Below are positions 1 through 11,923 of a DNA stretch of 64,000 nucleotides, one piece after another. Position 1 is the stretch's first letter. Every line of letters begins with the position of its first letter. Position numbers and translations under genes: made by a program. The stretch spans positions 65,966,598 through 66,030,597 of the forward strand of contig CM045758.1 in the NCBI GenBank assembly GCA_025200525.1. The letters run 5' to 3'. The notes under the pieces were generated by a model. The model saw nothing but the letters and a program-made list of their open reading frames with translations, had not been told where the DNA came from and made no database searches. Source of the DNA: Camellia lanceoleosa. Taxonomy: Eukaryota > Streptophyta > Magnoliopsida > Ericales > Theaceae.

Positions 1-580
1 TAGCTTAGGTCGCTTGCTCGACTGCATTGGCTTGGCCGAACCCCTCATCTTGCACTAGAACCTCATGAACCGGTACCTCATGAACTCCTCAACGAGGTCT
101 ACCCCGCCTCCTACCTCTACCACCACAAGCCTGCCCTCATCCTGACATCCTAATTTAGGACAAAAGCAAACAACTTAGCACACGTTCACACAGTGCTCAC
201 AACCGAAAACTCACACGTCCTACCAAAATAATTATTATGCTCTTAATTCCCATCAGCATTTAGTTTCACTTCACATAAGCACCTTGACACATAAACACAT
301 ATGGATTACCCATTCAAGATGGTGTTAGTCCCACAAAATACCGAGAGTTCTTATTAGAACGAGCATTGATCAAGTGTCCTTCTAATAAGACTTCAAGGGA
401 TTTAGTAGACGCAAACCACATTTTAAAAGTTCAATCCCATACCCATCTAGTCAAGTAAGCATGTTATCACATAACAATTAAAAACATGGAACATCCCCTA
501 ATTTAGCAAAATTAACCCATTGTGGCTAAGCCACTTCCCGTGAGCCCAAGTATTCAAACCCTATAACTCTGATGATAAGT
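1..580 (-). mobile_element. Chromovirus-like gypsy element, leader and start of gag (cut by window edge)
   Basis: Read on the minus strand this is the untranslated leader of a Ty3/gypsy element. A degraded primer-binding site (565-580, reading ACTTATCATCAGAGTT) follows the LTR end. It resembles the initiator-Met tRNA type TGGTATCAGAGC and lies exactly where the plus-strand element of this window has its own (22,524-22,538). The leader then resembles that element's leader, with similar wording around the TTAGAAGGACACTTGATCA stretch. A gag-like ATG at 146-148 is followed within four codons by a stop, so the copy is dead. The rest of the element is outside the window. Confidence 0.7.
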
Positions 581-2700
581 TGTAACACCCCCAAATTTAT
601 AAACAATAAATTAAATAAGATAAATGTACCCAACACACGATCCTGTCTCGATCAACCAACTTCCTCGATTAGTACATCATTTCATAGAAGAAGTATAGAA
701 AAAAGAAAAAAAAAAAGATGTTCACATGCAATACATATTCACCCTCCTAAAAAGATGAATCCATAGCATATGTAACTCTATAAAAATGAAAGAAAAGAAC
801 AACAAAATAGATGCCCCGAGGCTATAAGCTCCAAGTCTTAAGCCTAGTTACACAAAAAGGTTGTCAAACCCAAACATATTAAGCCCTTAGCGTGCAATAA
901 TATCATAGAAAAAGGGAGAGCCTCTTGCCCTCAATACATTCCACACCTTTAACTAGCTGGAATCATCGCATCATTTCTTGCACAAATCCACTAGGGGTGA
1001 GCACAAGGCCTAATAGAAATATCTTAACAAAGTATATATGTTTTACACAATCTTATATAAATCAATGCGATGCCATGCCATGTTCAAATGTCAAAGTTTT
1101 CCATTTCTTTCAAAATCCATGCAATATTTGATTCAAGGTTCATTATCTTCATGAAAGTCAAGATTTAAACAATGGAGTGGTAAATTCGACCCAGGTAATT
1201 CCCCAGGGCTAGTGTCTACAAGTAGGTGTATCAAGCACTACCAAATCCTACATTACTGGCTACTAATCGAAGGGCGTAGGCACCCATATGCGCGTGTTTC
1301 TGGTCTTACGCTAAGGACACTCAGGCCAACTTAGTTTCCAATCTACACCCCCTAACCGGACTTACCAAACATATTTACTCCGAAATGTTTTTAATAACAA
1401 CAGTTGTTTTCTCAAAACAATGAATTTATTTTCGAGTCAAGATCGTAAGTGAACAATATTTCAAGGTAATGCAAATGAATGAAATGAGAAATAATTACAC
1501 ATAAATATCTTCTTTGCACAATATCTCCATAATTCTAACATTTATTCAAGTAAAGCTTCCATGGTTCAATATTTCTCAAAATCATAGTAAGGTACAAATC
1601 CACGTGGCATATGACATTTCCTCATATTCACAATCAATGTCCATTTATCAATGTTCCAGATTTTCAAACATACACATCACATATTACTATAATTGTTCAA
1701 TCGAAATTCTCAGTCCTTCCATGAGTGCCTCAACAACATAACAACCTAAGGAAGGTTTCTTCAAATTCTCAAGAGATTTAACATCAATTTTCATGAATAT
1801 TACACCAATTTCACTTTTTCCCAAATTTCCTAAAATCTAAGGCTTGATTAAAAGAGGGTTTTTCCTTCATTTTCAAAATGACTACAAACATGCATCCCCA
1901 AAGGGTTCATAGTTCACAAAATAATTTATCTTGGACCAAATCATGAGAAATAAATCATTTCTCTAACATTTTTCTAGGTTCAACATCTCATAACCCAAAC
2001 CCAAACCAAAACTAGAAATTATAGTAAAATGAACAAGATATGCTAAAATCATATATATATATATAACTCAAAGAACATCCCTATCTCAAGACTTTGAGAA
2101 GAACAGTTGAAAAGCTTCGAAATCAATGGCATTAAAATCCAATCTCCACAGTACACAATATAGCCCTTGACGAGCTCTTCAAAATTAAAGAAGACACTGA
2201 GGTCAAAATCTCAATGGATAATGAGATCAAGGAGTAAATGAAGTGGGTGGAGGGTTTTCTAGAGAGAGATGAGAGAAAAGAGAGTGAGAGTTAATGTAGA
2301 GAAAGAGTGTGAAGTGAACCACTCGAACGACCAAACCTAAGCTCAAGCGAAAAATACCCACTCCCATAATCTCCACTCCCCTGCGTAAAAGACCGCTCAA
2401 GCAATGAAAGCTTCGCTCAAGCGAAGAATGCATGCTCCCAGAAGTTCATATTGCAAAATGAGATACTGGAAGGTCGAAGTCAACCTTCCCAATTTCTTTC
2501 CCACCCCCAAAAGTACAGGATGACATATCGGAACACATTGAGATGTGTCTACCGGAACAATCGCATAGAAGAATATATAACAACACAAGACTCAAAAGGG
2601 TTTAACAATGATGAAGACAACACAAAGTGACAGAGATTACCAATTAATGCACTCAATTTGTTTTAAAGGATTTGGGGCAGCACAATATGCATGTGGGAAT
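581..2700 (-). mobile_element. 5' LTR of the minus-strand chromovirus (right boundary approximate)
   Basis: On the plus strand it begins TGTAACACCCCC at 581, which is the 3' end of a minus-strand LTR, directly next to the primer-binding site. Its inner architecture follows the LTRs of the plus-strand element at 19,303-30,783: a pyrimidine-rich leader with a phrase like TTGAGATAGGGATG, and upstream of it a U3 with paired GCTCAAGC palindromes (2,321-2,422). I could not place the outer end exactly; it lies near 2.6-2.75 kb. Confidence 0.6.
2321..2422. repeat. Two palindrome pairs (GCTCAAGC type) with 20-bp spacing in LTR U3
   Basis: Eight-bp sites start at 2,321 (ACTCGAAC, degenerate) and 2,341 (GCTCAAGC), then at 2,395 and 2,415 (both GCTCAAGC). 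Within each pair the offset is exactly 20 bp. The same arrangement recurs in three other LTRs of this window. Confidence 0.75.
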
Positions 2701-2970
2701 CTTGCCCTTTACCATGAAAATGGTTTGGCCTAAATTTGTCCAAACTAACCAATGATCTCTGAGCTTGACCAATGTAGGGCCTCTGAAACTAACTTGAAGC
2801 CCCAAATGATTTTTGACTTTAGCCAGAACCTAAGAATGGCCTCTAATTTTAACTTTGGCCTCTGATTCCGACTTTGGCCACTAAATGGCCTTTGATTTCT
2901 CCACTGCTTTATTTTTTGCACCTTGGAGACTATTATAAACAGGTTCTTATTTAAACAATAATAGGCCATC

Positions 2971-5363
2971 CTAATCACCATTTGACTTATAAATAGGTCC
3001 AAAGATTTCAGGATCTTGTCCATCAAACAACAATCTATTTCCATTAAAGATTTGAATATCACCTCCCTTTACAGAATTAAACCTCAAACCATAATCTTTC
3101 ACACTTCCTTTCAATTTATCAACAAGGATTGCTTGCAACTTCTCTTTTTCAGTTCCAAACCTTGAACATACAAACTTATCTTTAGTGGCATCCATCACTT
3201 TCTTTTCCTTCTCCAATTTCTTATTATGTGTTTTCTCCAAGTCTATGAGCAACACATTTGGATTTGGAGCCTTTCTTTTAATGCTAGCAGTTACTATGTG
3301 AATAAATGCCATTCCCAAGAAAGGATTACTATCCACAACCATCACCCCCTTGTCTTTTGCTACATATTTTAGCAATCCTTTTTTAATTAAGTCTTGTACA
3401 CAATTATTGAAAGTCATACAATTGTTAGTAGAATGTCTAAAAGTATTATGACATTTGCAATACTCCTTTCTGACCCTATCTTGCTCCTTTCGAATCACAC
3501 GCCCAGGAGATAAAGTTAAGAACTTGCTAGCTAACAATTTATCAAAAAGAGCATAAGCTTTAGACAAATCAAAAAAATATTGCCTAAATGTTGTGTTTGC
3601 ATTTCTTTTAGCTGGTTGAGTTGCTAGCATATTCACTGGTTTGTCAACTTTCCTCAAAGTCCCACAAACCACAAGTGTTTTGCCAGCAACTTGTGCCACA
3701 TCCACATCAATTTCTGTCTCTAAGTCTACTTCTTGAAAATAAGTTTTATATGAAGTTGCATTTCTTTGTTTTTCCTCTCTAAGAATGGATTCACACCTAG
3801 TTGCCCTTAATGACAACTCAAATAAGTCCCTAAATTCCATCTCTTCAAATTTTTTCCTCAACTCAAATTCTAACCCATTTTAGATCATCCTCATAATTAC
3901 AGTTTCAGACATATACATTCGACACCTATTTTTTGCTCTTTTAAATTTATTAATAAACTATTTTGCATTCTCGAAAAATTTGTGTTTTAACTCAAACAAC
4001 TCAACAAGTGTTACTTTTGGTTCTGTTATATAGAATTGAGCATTAAATTGATTTTCCATTTCCAACCAAGTGTGAATTGAATTAGCAGGAAGATTTATAA
4101 ACCAAGTAAAAATAGTTTTTGATAAAGAATGTGGAAACAATCTTAATTTCAAAACATCATTATTTCCAACTTCTCTACATTATAAAGTAAACCTTCCTAT
4201 ATGCTTAATTGTTGATTGATTTTCCTCATCATTAAACAAAGAAAATTTAGGAACTCTATAGTTCCTAGGAAAAGGTTCCTCATCAACCCATTGAGGATAA
4301 GGCGTTCTAAACCTTAGCCTCTCAAGCCTTCTCAAACCTAGACCATAGAGATCTTGGACTACTTGAATGATTTGATCTCTTTGAAAATTGTCAACATGAT
4401 TAAAGCCATTTTGCCCCATTGGGCCATAATTGTTGATATTCTATTCATACTGACCATGTCTGTCGAAATTTAAATTCCTCATTGGGGGTCCTGGCCTTCT
4501 TGGCCTTTGGCCATTTCCAAATGGTTCAAAATACAATGCAGACCTATTAGTCTCCTAGTAAACACCAACATTTTCATAATTATTAAACCTTGGATTCCCA
4601 AAACCAACATTTGGAATTTCCCCAATCCGAGCACTTTGATTTTCAAAAATTTGATTTTAATTTTCATAAAGAGATTATTTCTAGGCCTTACATTTTGATA
4701 ATTGATAAACTCAGCATTAAACAAGTTTTTACTCTCTACAACTCTTTGATCTCTATTTAGAGGATTAGCAAAAACATGAGGTCTAAATTGCCCCCCATGT
4801 CCAACCCTTGGCCAATTTTCTTGAATTTTAAAGTTTGGAGTTTGAAATACCTTTTGCTTTCTCTCCTTAGCAGTTGGATCCCTATAAAAGAACATACGTT
4901 CTCCAGGAGATTGTTGTGGAACTCCAACTGATGAAATTTGGTGTTGATTAACAAACCCAAGTGGTTGTACTAGATGAACAATTCCAGCACTTGAAAGTAC
5001 ATTATGAGCCTTGAAAGTACCTTATGAGCCTTCACCTCCACCTGTTTTGAATGCTCCTTTGATGGACCATCCATTACTTTCCTAACTTCACCAATAAGGA
5101 TTTGGTTTTCCTCAAGTGATTGATTTGCCATTGCATCTTTCAACTGTGCCACCAAAACCCTAATAGGAACTTTAGCATGGCCACTTGTCTGGCCTTGAAT
5201 ACTTGATACTTGGCCACCTAGTTGACCCTTTGGAGCCACTGTCTGGCTCACATGCTAAACATCAGCACCATCAGCTAAAACCAAATCTTGGTCTACTTCT
5301 TCATCTTCAAACTCGACAAGCCTCTTCTCCAAATGCCCGTCATTTTGTTTCTTTGCCTTAACC
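2971..5363 (-). pseudogene. Decayed gag of a second gypsy retrotransposon
   Basis: Reading leftwards from about 5,363 there is a broken gag reading frame. Recognisable landmarks are a YRVPKFSLF..DEENQST block near 4,250, a capsid-like block FTWFINLPANSIHTW near 4,100, and a 296-codon open stretch (2,971-3,861) with a zinc-knuckle-like YCKCHNTFRHSTNNC. These are typical of plant Ty3/gypsy gag proteins of the kind found in Tat/Athila-like elements. At least six in-frame stops or frameshifts break the frame between 3,860 and 5,250. Protease and polymerase are not seen; sequence down to about 2,745 looks like the truncated continuation. Family assignment is by motif recognition only. Confidence 0.75.
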
Positions 5364-5408
5364 ATTTGTTCCAAATTAAGAAGATGTCCCACTAGGAGTG
5401 CCAAATAT

Positions 5409-6066
5409 TGTTAGTAAAAATTATGCTAACTCCCAATCAATAGGAATTAAACAATAATTTAAACCAAACAATCAAACAAGAACATCAAGTGACTGTGTTT
5501 TTTATTCAATTCCTTGAAAGTACAAAGACTTCTTTGGAACAAAATTACAATCGATAAAAGAAGTAACAAGATAAACAAAGTAAATGAAGATAATTTCGAG
5601 ATGAAATTATCAAAGTTCACAAAGTTATAAATTGGAAAATTACACTAAGAAAACTACTCCTAGATACAAACATCTACTCCTAAGATAAAATCTAAGTTAT
5701 TGTTGTGTTGTTGATGTCCCCTCCTTTGACTTTTATATCTTCTCCTTGAAACTCTAGCCCATGACCCCATTTTCCTGAAAATTTGCTTGCATAACTTCCA
5801 AACTGCTACTGCAACTGCCTCCTCACTTTCAAGCCTTCAAACTTTACCAAGTCTTCAAATCTTCCTGTCGAATTAACTCTCCTACATCTTGCCACATGTT
5901 CCTCAATACTTTGAGCATCACATCGACAGAACAAAGTTTCTCATCATGCACATATTCTCTTCTGCAAATGACCCACTAAGTCCATAACTTTGCTTGATAA
6001 CTGCTCCATAACTGCCTCAACCATTTTCTATCCATGATCACTTCATTTATGCCATGTAGCCCTCCA
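5409..6066 (-). mobile_element. Probable 5' LTR remnant of the second gypsy element
   Basis: At 5,409 the plus strand starts TGTTAGTAAAAATT, i.e. a minus-strand LTR ending ...TAACA. It is followed on the minus strand by TTTGGCACTCC, a degraded form of the TTTGGCGCC primer-site region seen in Athila/Tat-type elements, and then by the gag start about 45 bp further. The LTR runs right until it is interrupted by the solo LTR at 6,067. Its far end was not found. Confidence 0.45.
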
Positions 6067-8206
6067 TGTGAGGCCTTAATTTTTGAAATATTTTCTTTAA
6101 CCCTTACTTTTAAATTATTTCTTTGTAGTCTCTCAATTTCTTAATTAATTACAATTTTAACCCTAGAATCAAAAACATACGCCAACCAAAAACTCGCAAC
6201 CCCACATTGCAATTTCACATCATTTCTTTTCTATAAAAACACCACCACCCTCCACATGTTACATATCTCATACATTCACACACCTGCACATTCGGTTGAG
6301 AGAAAGAAAGAAGAGGAAGAGAGTGAACCTTGGTAGTGGAGGAGAGGGAAAAAGGAGAAAATTTTGCTTGCAATTCACCTAATTTCAACTAAGCCACAAC
6401 ACTACTCTCTCTTTTATTTTTATTTTTCGAATACATGTTATTATAGGTTTAAAATAATATTTTCAGATGTGTTGTAACGGTGTTCTTGTGTTAAAAATGA
6501 AAAGAATTGAGCCTTATTCCACCCTTACTTGTGTTTTCTCTAAATCGGTGCAAAACTATCTTTTTCTACACGTATCTCTCATAATTTCTAAAGGAACACC
6601 TTCAATCTAAATTTCTAAGTTTAATATATACTATTTAGCATGTTTTTATTATAAAACAAGTGAAAAATTATCCTTGGTTACCCTCTTTTCTTACCTTCTC
6701 TCTTATTTCAAGCTTTGTGCTCAAAAAACCAATTTTTCAGCCAGCTTGCAAAAATTGTACAAAAATGTAGAGAAATTTCTGTGACCTCATTTTTATGTCG
6801 AAAACTTCCTTAAATGGTTAGCTTTCAAGTAAAATTGGTTTCATTGAAAAAGAATGAGCAGTTTGAAGGAACATTCAATTTTTGTAACGATCAACGAATA
6901 TGGACAGCGCTAGAGTGTTTATTGAATAACTAAAAATCTAGAAATATCCCACTTCTGAAAAATGTTCTGAAAACTAGATAAAATTTTCTACGAACCATAG
7001 GAAGGCCAGGCTCGGAAAAAATCTGAAATGGTTCTTTTGACTTTAATCCTTAAATGGTACCGAATCTAGAAATTTATTTTTCCATTGATGTTTTAAACTC
7101 ATATCTTCATGAATGTACTTATTAGTTTATGATCATGTCTTTGTATGATATTACATATGTCATGGTCATATACATTTTATTTTAGTCCTTCGATGATGCT
7201 CATACTTATGCAATTTTTTTATTATTATTTGCATGTGCTAACTAACTTAAAACATTAATCTAAACGGAATACTTAATAGGGTGATTAATGGGGTCTCGAT
7301 CACATGAGTATTGTTATAAGATAAGGTTATGTTTAAATTGAATTAGTTAGCGGGACGTGTTCCCTTTTGGAAGCTAAAGTCTTGCGCAAGTGGTTGTTTC
7401 GGAACCTTTGAACGGAGCGGTTGTATTCGGACCCTAAGTGGTTTTGGTATGAAGAGGGAATGGGCAAGGCCCTTATTTTACCGTCTCTTTTGAAGTCCTC
7501 GGTTGGCACTATGAGGTATGTAACCGTTGGTAGACATCCGGGGTAAGGTCTACAATGCAGCAAAAGATGGAACATATCGAATCATCTGTGTCTGATTCTT
7601 GTGGTTGAAAGGATGAAATCTCTTTGGGGAATTTCTAGACTACTAATGACTAACCCTGTAACCCTTGTTATTTACTTGAATATCATGTTTCTTTCTCCTA
7701 TTGTTGAATTTCTATTGTATATTAGATTGGAAAAAAGTGATGGGGTGTGTATGCGTTTATTGGGCATTCAAAACTCATAGCGTTTCATGCCATGTATCGA
7801 AGAAACATACAAAGTCAACGAAGAGCCATAGACATTTGAAGATTTGTGTCTGTTTTAGATAAAGTTAGAAGCCATTTTGCTTATGAGCCTATTCGTACTT
7901 TTATTTTTATTTTATTTCATTTTGGATTGTAATAGTAATAAAGCTCATTTTGTAATTTAAAATTCGAAACACTATAATTATTATTTGCTTTTGTAATCCT
8001 ATGTCTATCTCCACGTTACTTATGAGACCTTGTGTTAATACCTCTTAAGATTTGTCAAAAAGATAACTTGTTATCTAAGGTGGTTGGACCTAGAAGGGAG
8101 GCTATATTGACTCCTCAGACCTTCCTACGATCTTACTTGGCTATTGACCAAAAGATTCTTTAGTGACGTTACCCTAACCCTTACGGTAGTAAATTGGGAC
8201 GTCACA
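6067..8206 (+). mobile_element. Solo LTR, 2,140 bp, with perfect 5-bp target duplication
   Basis: It starts TGTGAGGCCTTAA at 6,067 and ends TTGGGACGTCACA at 8,206 (TG...CA). It is flanked by CTCCA on both sides (6,062-6,066 and 8,207-8,211). A TATA-like TCTATAAAAAC lies near 6,231 and an AATAAA near 7,937, which sets plus orientation. No primer site or coding region adjoins either end, so this is a solo LTR left by LTR-LTR recombination. The perfect target duplication shows both ends are intact. Confidence 0.85.
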
Positions 8207-8211
8207 CTCCA

Positions 8212-9810
8212 AATGTTGAATGACTCCACTTTGACTCTATTGCCACAAGTCATCATTCAATTAGTTCACCTATCGACAAGAAATTTTACAAAAATAAGTA
8301 CAAGCAGCTACCTATATATAAGAACCGCCCAAAACATCCCACAAACTTCTGAGTCTGTCAACTTGTTCATCGGTCTTGCCACTCAAAATTAACACAAGAA
8401 CTACAAACCCTAACTATGAATGAATTCAATGTGTTCTAACCCAACATCAGACATGTTTTCGAAGTTTGCGACTAAGCCTTTTGCTCCAATTGATTTCGAG
8501 AATTAAAGATGTCATTGGGGTTCAATCGATCTTCCGCATCGCTACTCGTTGGTGGCAGTTATGATGTCGACATCGTACATGGCAGAAAGATCCACACGAT
8601 GTCAATCTCCCCAGCATAACACCATTGCTGATCAAAAGGAAAGGGGTAGCAAAAAGCAAAACCTAATAGAAGAGAGAAACAGTGAATAACAATGAGGGTT
8701 CCGTTAAGTAAAGTCTCTGTTAAATTGGTATCAGTCAATAAAACATGTATCAAGTGGTGATTGTACCAGCACATCGATCGCGAGAAGTTATTGATTAGTC
8801 TAGGGCAGCGCTACGTCGTGCACCACATGCATTGTGATTGGTAGAGAATGTAAGGGCCACAGTTTGTGTTGGGTCATTGAATATGAAGGGAGATGGAATT
8901 TGTAATTGGCCTGGAATATGATCACGTAGTGTCTTGTGACTGACCAAAATTCAAAACTCAACTCTTTTAATGATATAGGGTTGAAAATGGTTAGTGATAA
9001 GATTGTTAAATTCTTATTATAAAAAATCTTAAAAAATTAATGTCTATATTTAAAAAATATCTAAAACAAATATAAATTATTTTTTTCCAAATAAGGGGTT
9101 GCAAAAAAAAAAAAAAAAATTGCACTGTTCTGGTCAACCAACCGGACGGCCGAGCAAACCCAATTTGCTCTTTTCAAAATTCAAAAATTCCTTTCAAAAC
9201 TCATAACCAAACAAATTTTCAATTACTCAAAACTCAACTCACAATTTTGCATTCAAATCGTAACTCCAAAAATAGAATCACAATTTCAAAATTAAACCAA
9301 ACGCAACCTATAATTTTTTGTTTTGTCTTGTCGACCTGAATCTAAATACCTAATTTTTTTTAAAATTTTTTTAAAAAAGTACACTCAAAACAAAAATAAA
9401 CAAAAAAAATAAGCAAATTCCTAAACAAAGCCTTAGTGGGACTTGGGGAATCATACTATGTAAGTACGATAAGATTACATTTTCAAGGGATTCGTATTAT
9501 TTTTTCGTACTTTATTTTTTTTAAATTTTTTAAAGGACACTCGATTCATAAATCTAATTTTGAATTTTTCTTGCTCAAAAGTCCAGTGTTAAAATATTTT
9601 GTCCATAAAAACAAACTCTTACAAAATAACCAAACTACCCTACGTATATATATCATGAAACCAACAAACATCACACAACTCGACCCTCTGTCTCTCTCTC
9701 TCTCTCCCTCTTCAAACTACACCCTCCCCTCTCTCTTTTCAAATCCTCTCTCTCTTGTAGTCGCCGGAGTCGTCGTCGACTAGTAAAAGCACTATCATCC
9801 CCCAAGAATA
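8212..9810. other. Intergenic, no gene recognised
   Basis: Short open stretches here show no protein family. 9,100-9,116 is an A-rich run. 9,160-9,310 has MITE-like wording ending in AAACCAAACGCAACC, the usual end of many plant MITEs. A CT-rich block lies at 9,688-9,750. Confidence 0.6.
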
Positions 9811-9992
9811 TCACGGTTCTCTCTTCTAGCAAAATTTGACAATACTTGAACATCAATTGAGAACTGTAACTGGTGCAAGTAGAGATGTAAATTAGGTTTG
9901 CACGGACAAAACCATAGTCAGCCGAACCTAAAGTTGACAACTGCTTGAGAACTGACTGAAAATTTATGTATTAGCAGTCACATTAGTGAAAA

Positions 9993-10339
9993 GGATAAAT
10001 TACAAATATACCCATTAAAATTTGATTAAAGTATAAATTACTTTTTGTGATTTAAAAAAATACAAACATTATCTTATCAAAAAAATTTATTTAACAAAAC
10101 TAACTAAAAAAAATAAAATTCATAATTGTTCTCCTATACAATAATAAAATTACCTAAATTATTAATTCAAACATATTTTTAACATCATTAAAAACCGTTA
10201 ATTGACCTCATAATTTATTAATAAAATGGTCAATTTGCTATAAAATTGAAAACATGAGAGAATGGAATGTAATTTTCAAAACTACAGAGAATGATCCATA
10301 TTTGAATCAAAGCTCAGAAGGTGTATTTGTAATTTATCC
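9993..10339. mobile_element. MITE with ~20-bp terminal inverted repeats
   Basis: The left end GGATAAATTACAAATATACC and the reverse complement of the right end (GGATAAATTACAAATACACC) match at 19 of 20 positions. It is 347 bp, AT-rich and has no coding capacity. AAAA flanks both sides, so a short target duplication cannot be told from the local A-run. It sits exactly at the junction where SMC2 exons 9-19 are missing from the pseudogene. Confidence 0.75.
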
Positions 10340-11112
10340 AAAACTTATTCAAGGTACAAAGAGTATTACATTGAAGGTAAAAAGGCAATCAATGAACGCT
10401 GTAGACATGCACGAGCCAAAAATTTAATTTCGACTAACACCAAAGACAACAAGTTCATAAATTGAATGGATAATGAGATGATAAGAGTCAACAAGTTAAG
10501 ATGAATAATATACTGCTTTCTGCAGAATCAGTACATTTCGTGAGATAAGGTCATTGTCTGACATCACTCACTGGTATAAAAACAAAATGAATGATGAATA
10601 CATTTTGTGAAACCCCGCTTGTGAGCCTGGCATGTTAAGTTCCTACTAACAGGCATAGAGGTGCTCCATAAGCCATCCTGAAAAGCAATTTCTATATTAG
10701 AATTAACCATTTACAAAAGCACCTCAGGAAAAAGCATGCCCAAAAAGAGACTTACCTCCCTCACCACATCAATAGTTTGGCATATGAAGGTTGAACCAAA
10801 TGCAAATTCCATAGCATTCTGCATCACACATCAACTGTCCTTGAGTTAAAAACAAAATGTCACTAACCCAAACCAATGTTTGTTATCCAACCAAAAACAA
10901 AAGACACGTGAATTTTTATTGGAATTCTGGTCATTCTTAGCCAGATAAACACGGTTCAGGATGACATAACATAACATTACGAAAGTCAGTTTCCAGAAAC
11001 ATTCCAGAAACATTCTAACACTCAACTGCACTTCTACAAAACCTTGGCTGCTCACCAGCATCACTAAACACACCAATGATTCAAGGAACAACAAAAGGAT
11101 AGAAATACCATA

Positions 11113-11923
11113 AAAAAAACTTTGTTGTCATTGATTGATGGGATTTCTTTATCTTTATCTAATGATAAAAGGATTTCGAGTATCACCTCTTTAGGGGTTT
11201 TTTCTTGTAAATCTTTGTTTGGCAAACTCATGGACGAGCCTTCCGCTCCTTTGTTCTCTCTTCATAAGAAAATTTGGAAAGCGACTGTTCCCCATAGAGT
11301 GAAGTTTTTCATGTGGTTCTTAACTCAAAGTGGTGTCATGACTAATGATCTTTTCCAAAGAAGAAGGCCTAATCACTTTCTTTGTCTTCAATGGTGCGTG
11401 ATGTGTAAGAGGAACTCAGAATCCGCAGATCATCTCCTTCTTCATTGTCCGATGGCTCTTGATTTATGGCAGCGTCTTTTCGGCTTTTGTGATGATCAAT
11501 GGTTTGCTCCAAGGGACTGCACACATATGCTTCTAGTGAAGTTCAAAGGGTTTGGCAGCAATAAGAGAGCCAAAACATTGTGGTCTTGTATTGTTTTTGC
11601 TATCTTCTGGACTATTTGACTAGAAAGGAACTCACGGATCTTTGATAGAAAGGAGTCAGATGCAGATTCTTTATGGGATAGGGCGGGTTTTTTGGCTTCA
11701 TTTTAGGCTTTTGTGTCCCCTCCTTTTAAAGGAGTCCCACTTTTCTTGATTTCTAAGGATCGGGCTGCTATTTGCAAACCTCAGTAATAGGTTTTTCTTG
11801 TTTGTAGGTTTTTAGTTTGCTTTTGTTTGGATCTCTTTTATTGTTTGAGGACTCCTTGTCCTCTCTCTTTTCTTTTGCTTTTGGTTAATAAATATCGTTG
11901 TTGCTTTTCAGAAGAAAAAAAAA
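11113..11923 (+). mobile_element. 5'-truncated LINE (zf-RVT end of ORF2) inside SMC2 pseudogene
   Basis: The open stretch 11,122-11,619, followed by a stop and a continuing frame, carries the zinc-binding zf-RVT domain found after the reverse transcriptase in plant L1-type LINEs: a W..TVPHRVKFFMW block, then CVMC-x8-H-x4-C. An AATAAA-like word and a short A-run (11,914-11,923) close the 3' end. The corresponding SMC2 intron 7 lacks this insert. The target duplication is obscured by A-runs on both sides. The element is dead on arrival, as only the 3' end of the LINE was copied. Confidence 0.85.

Noticed and set aside
11122..11619. 165-codon frame that could be taken for a host gene
   Set aside because: It is the zf-RVT end of a LINE, with an A-run at its 3' end, inserted in a pseudogene intron.
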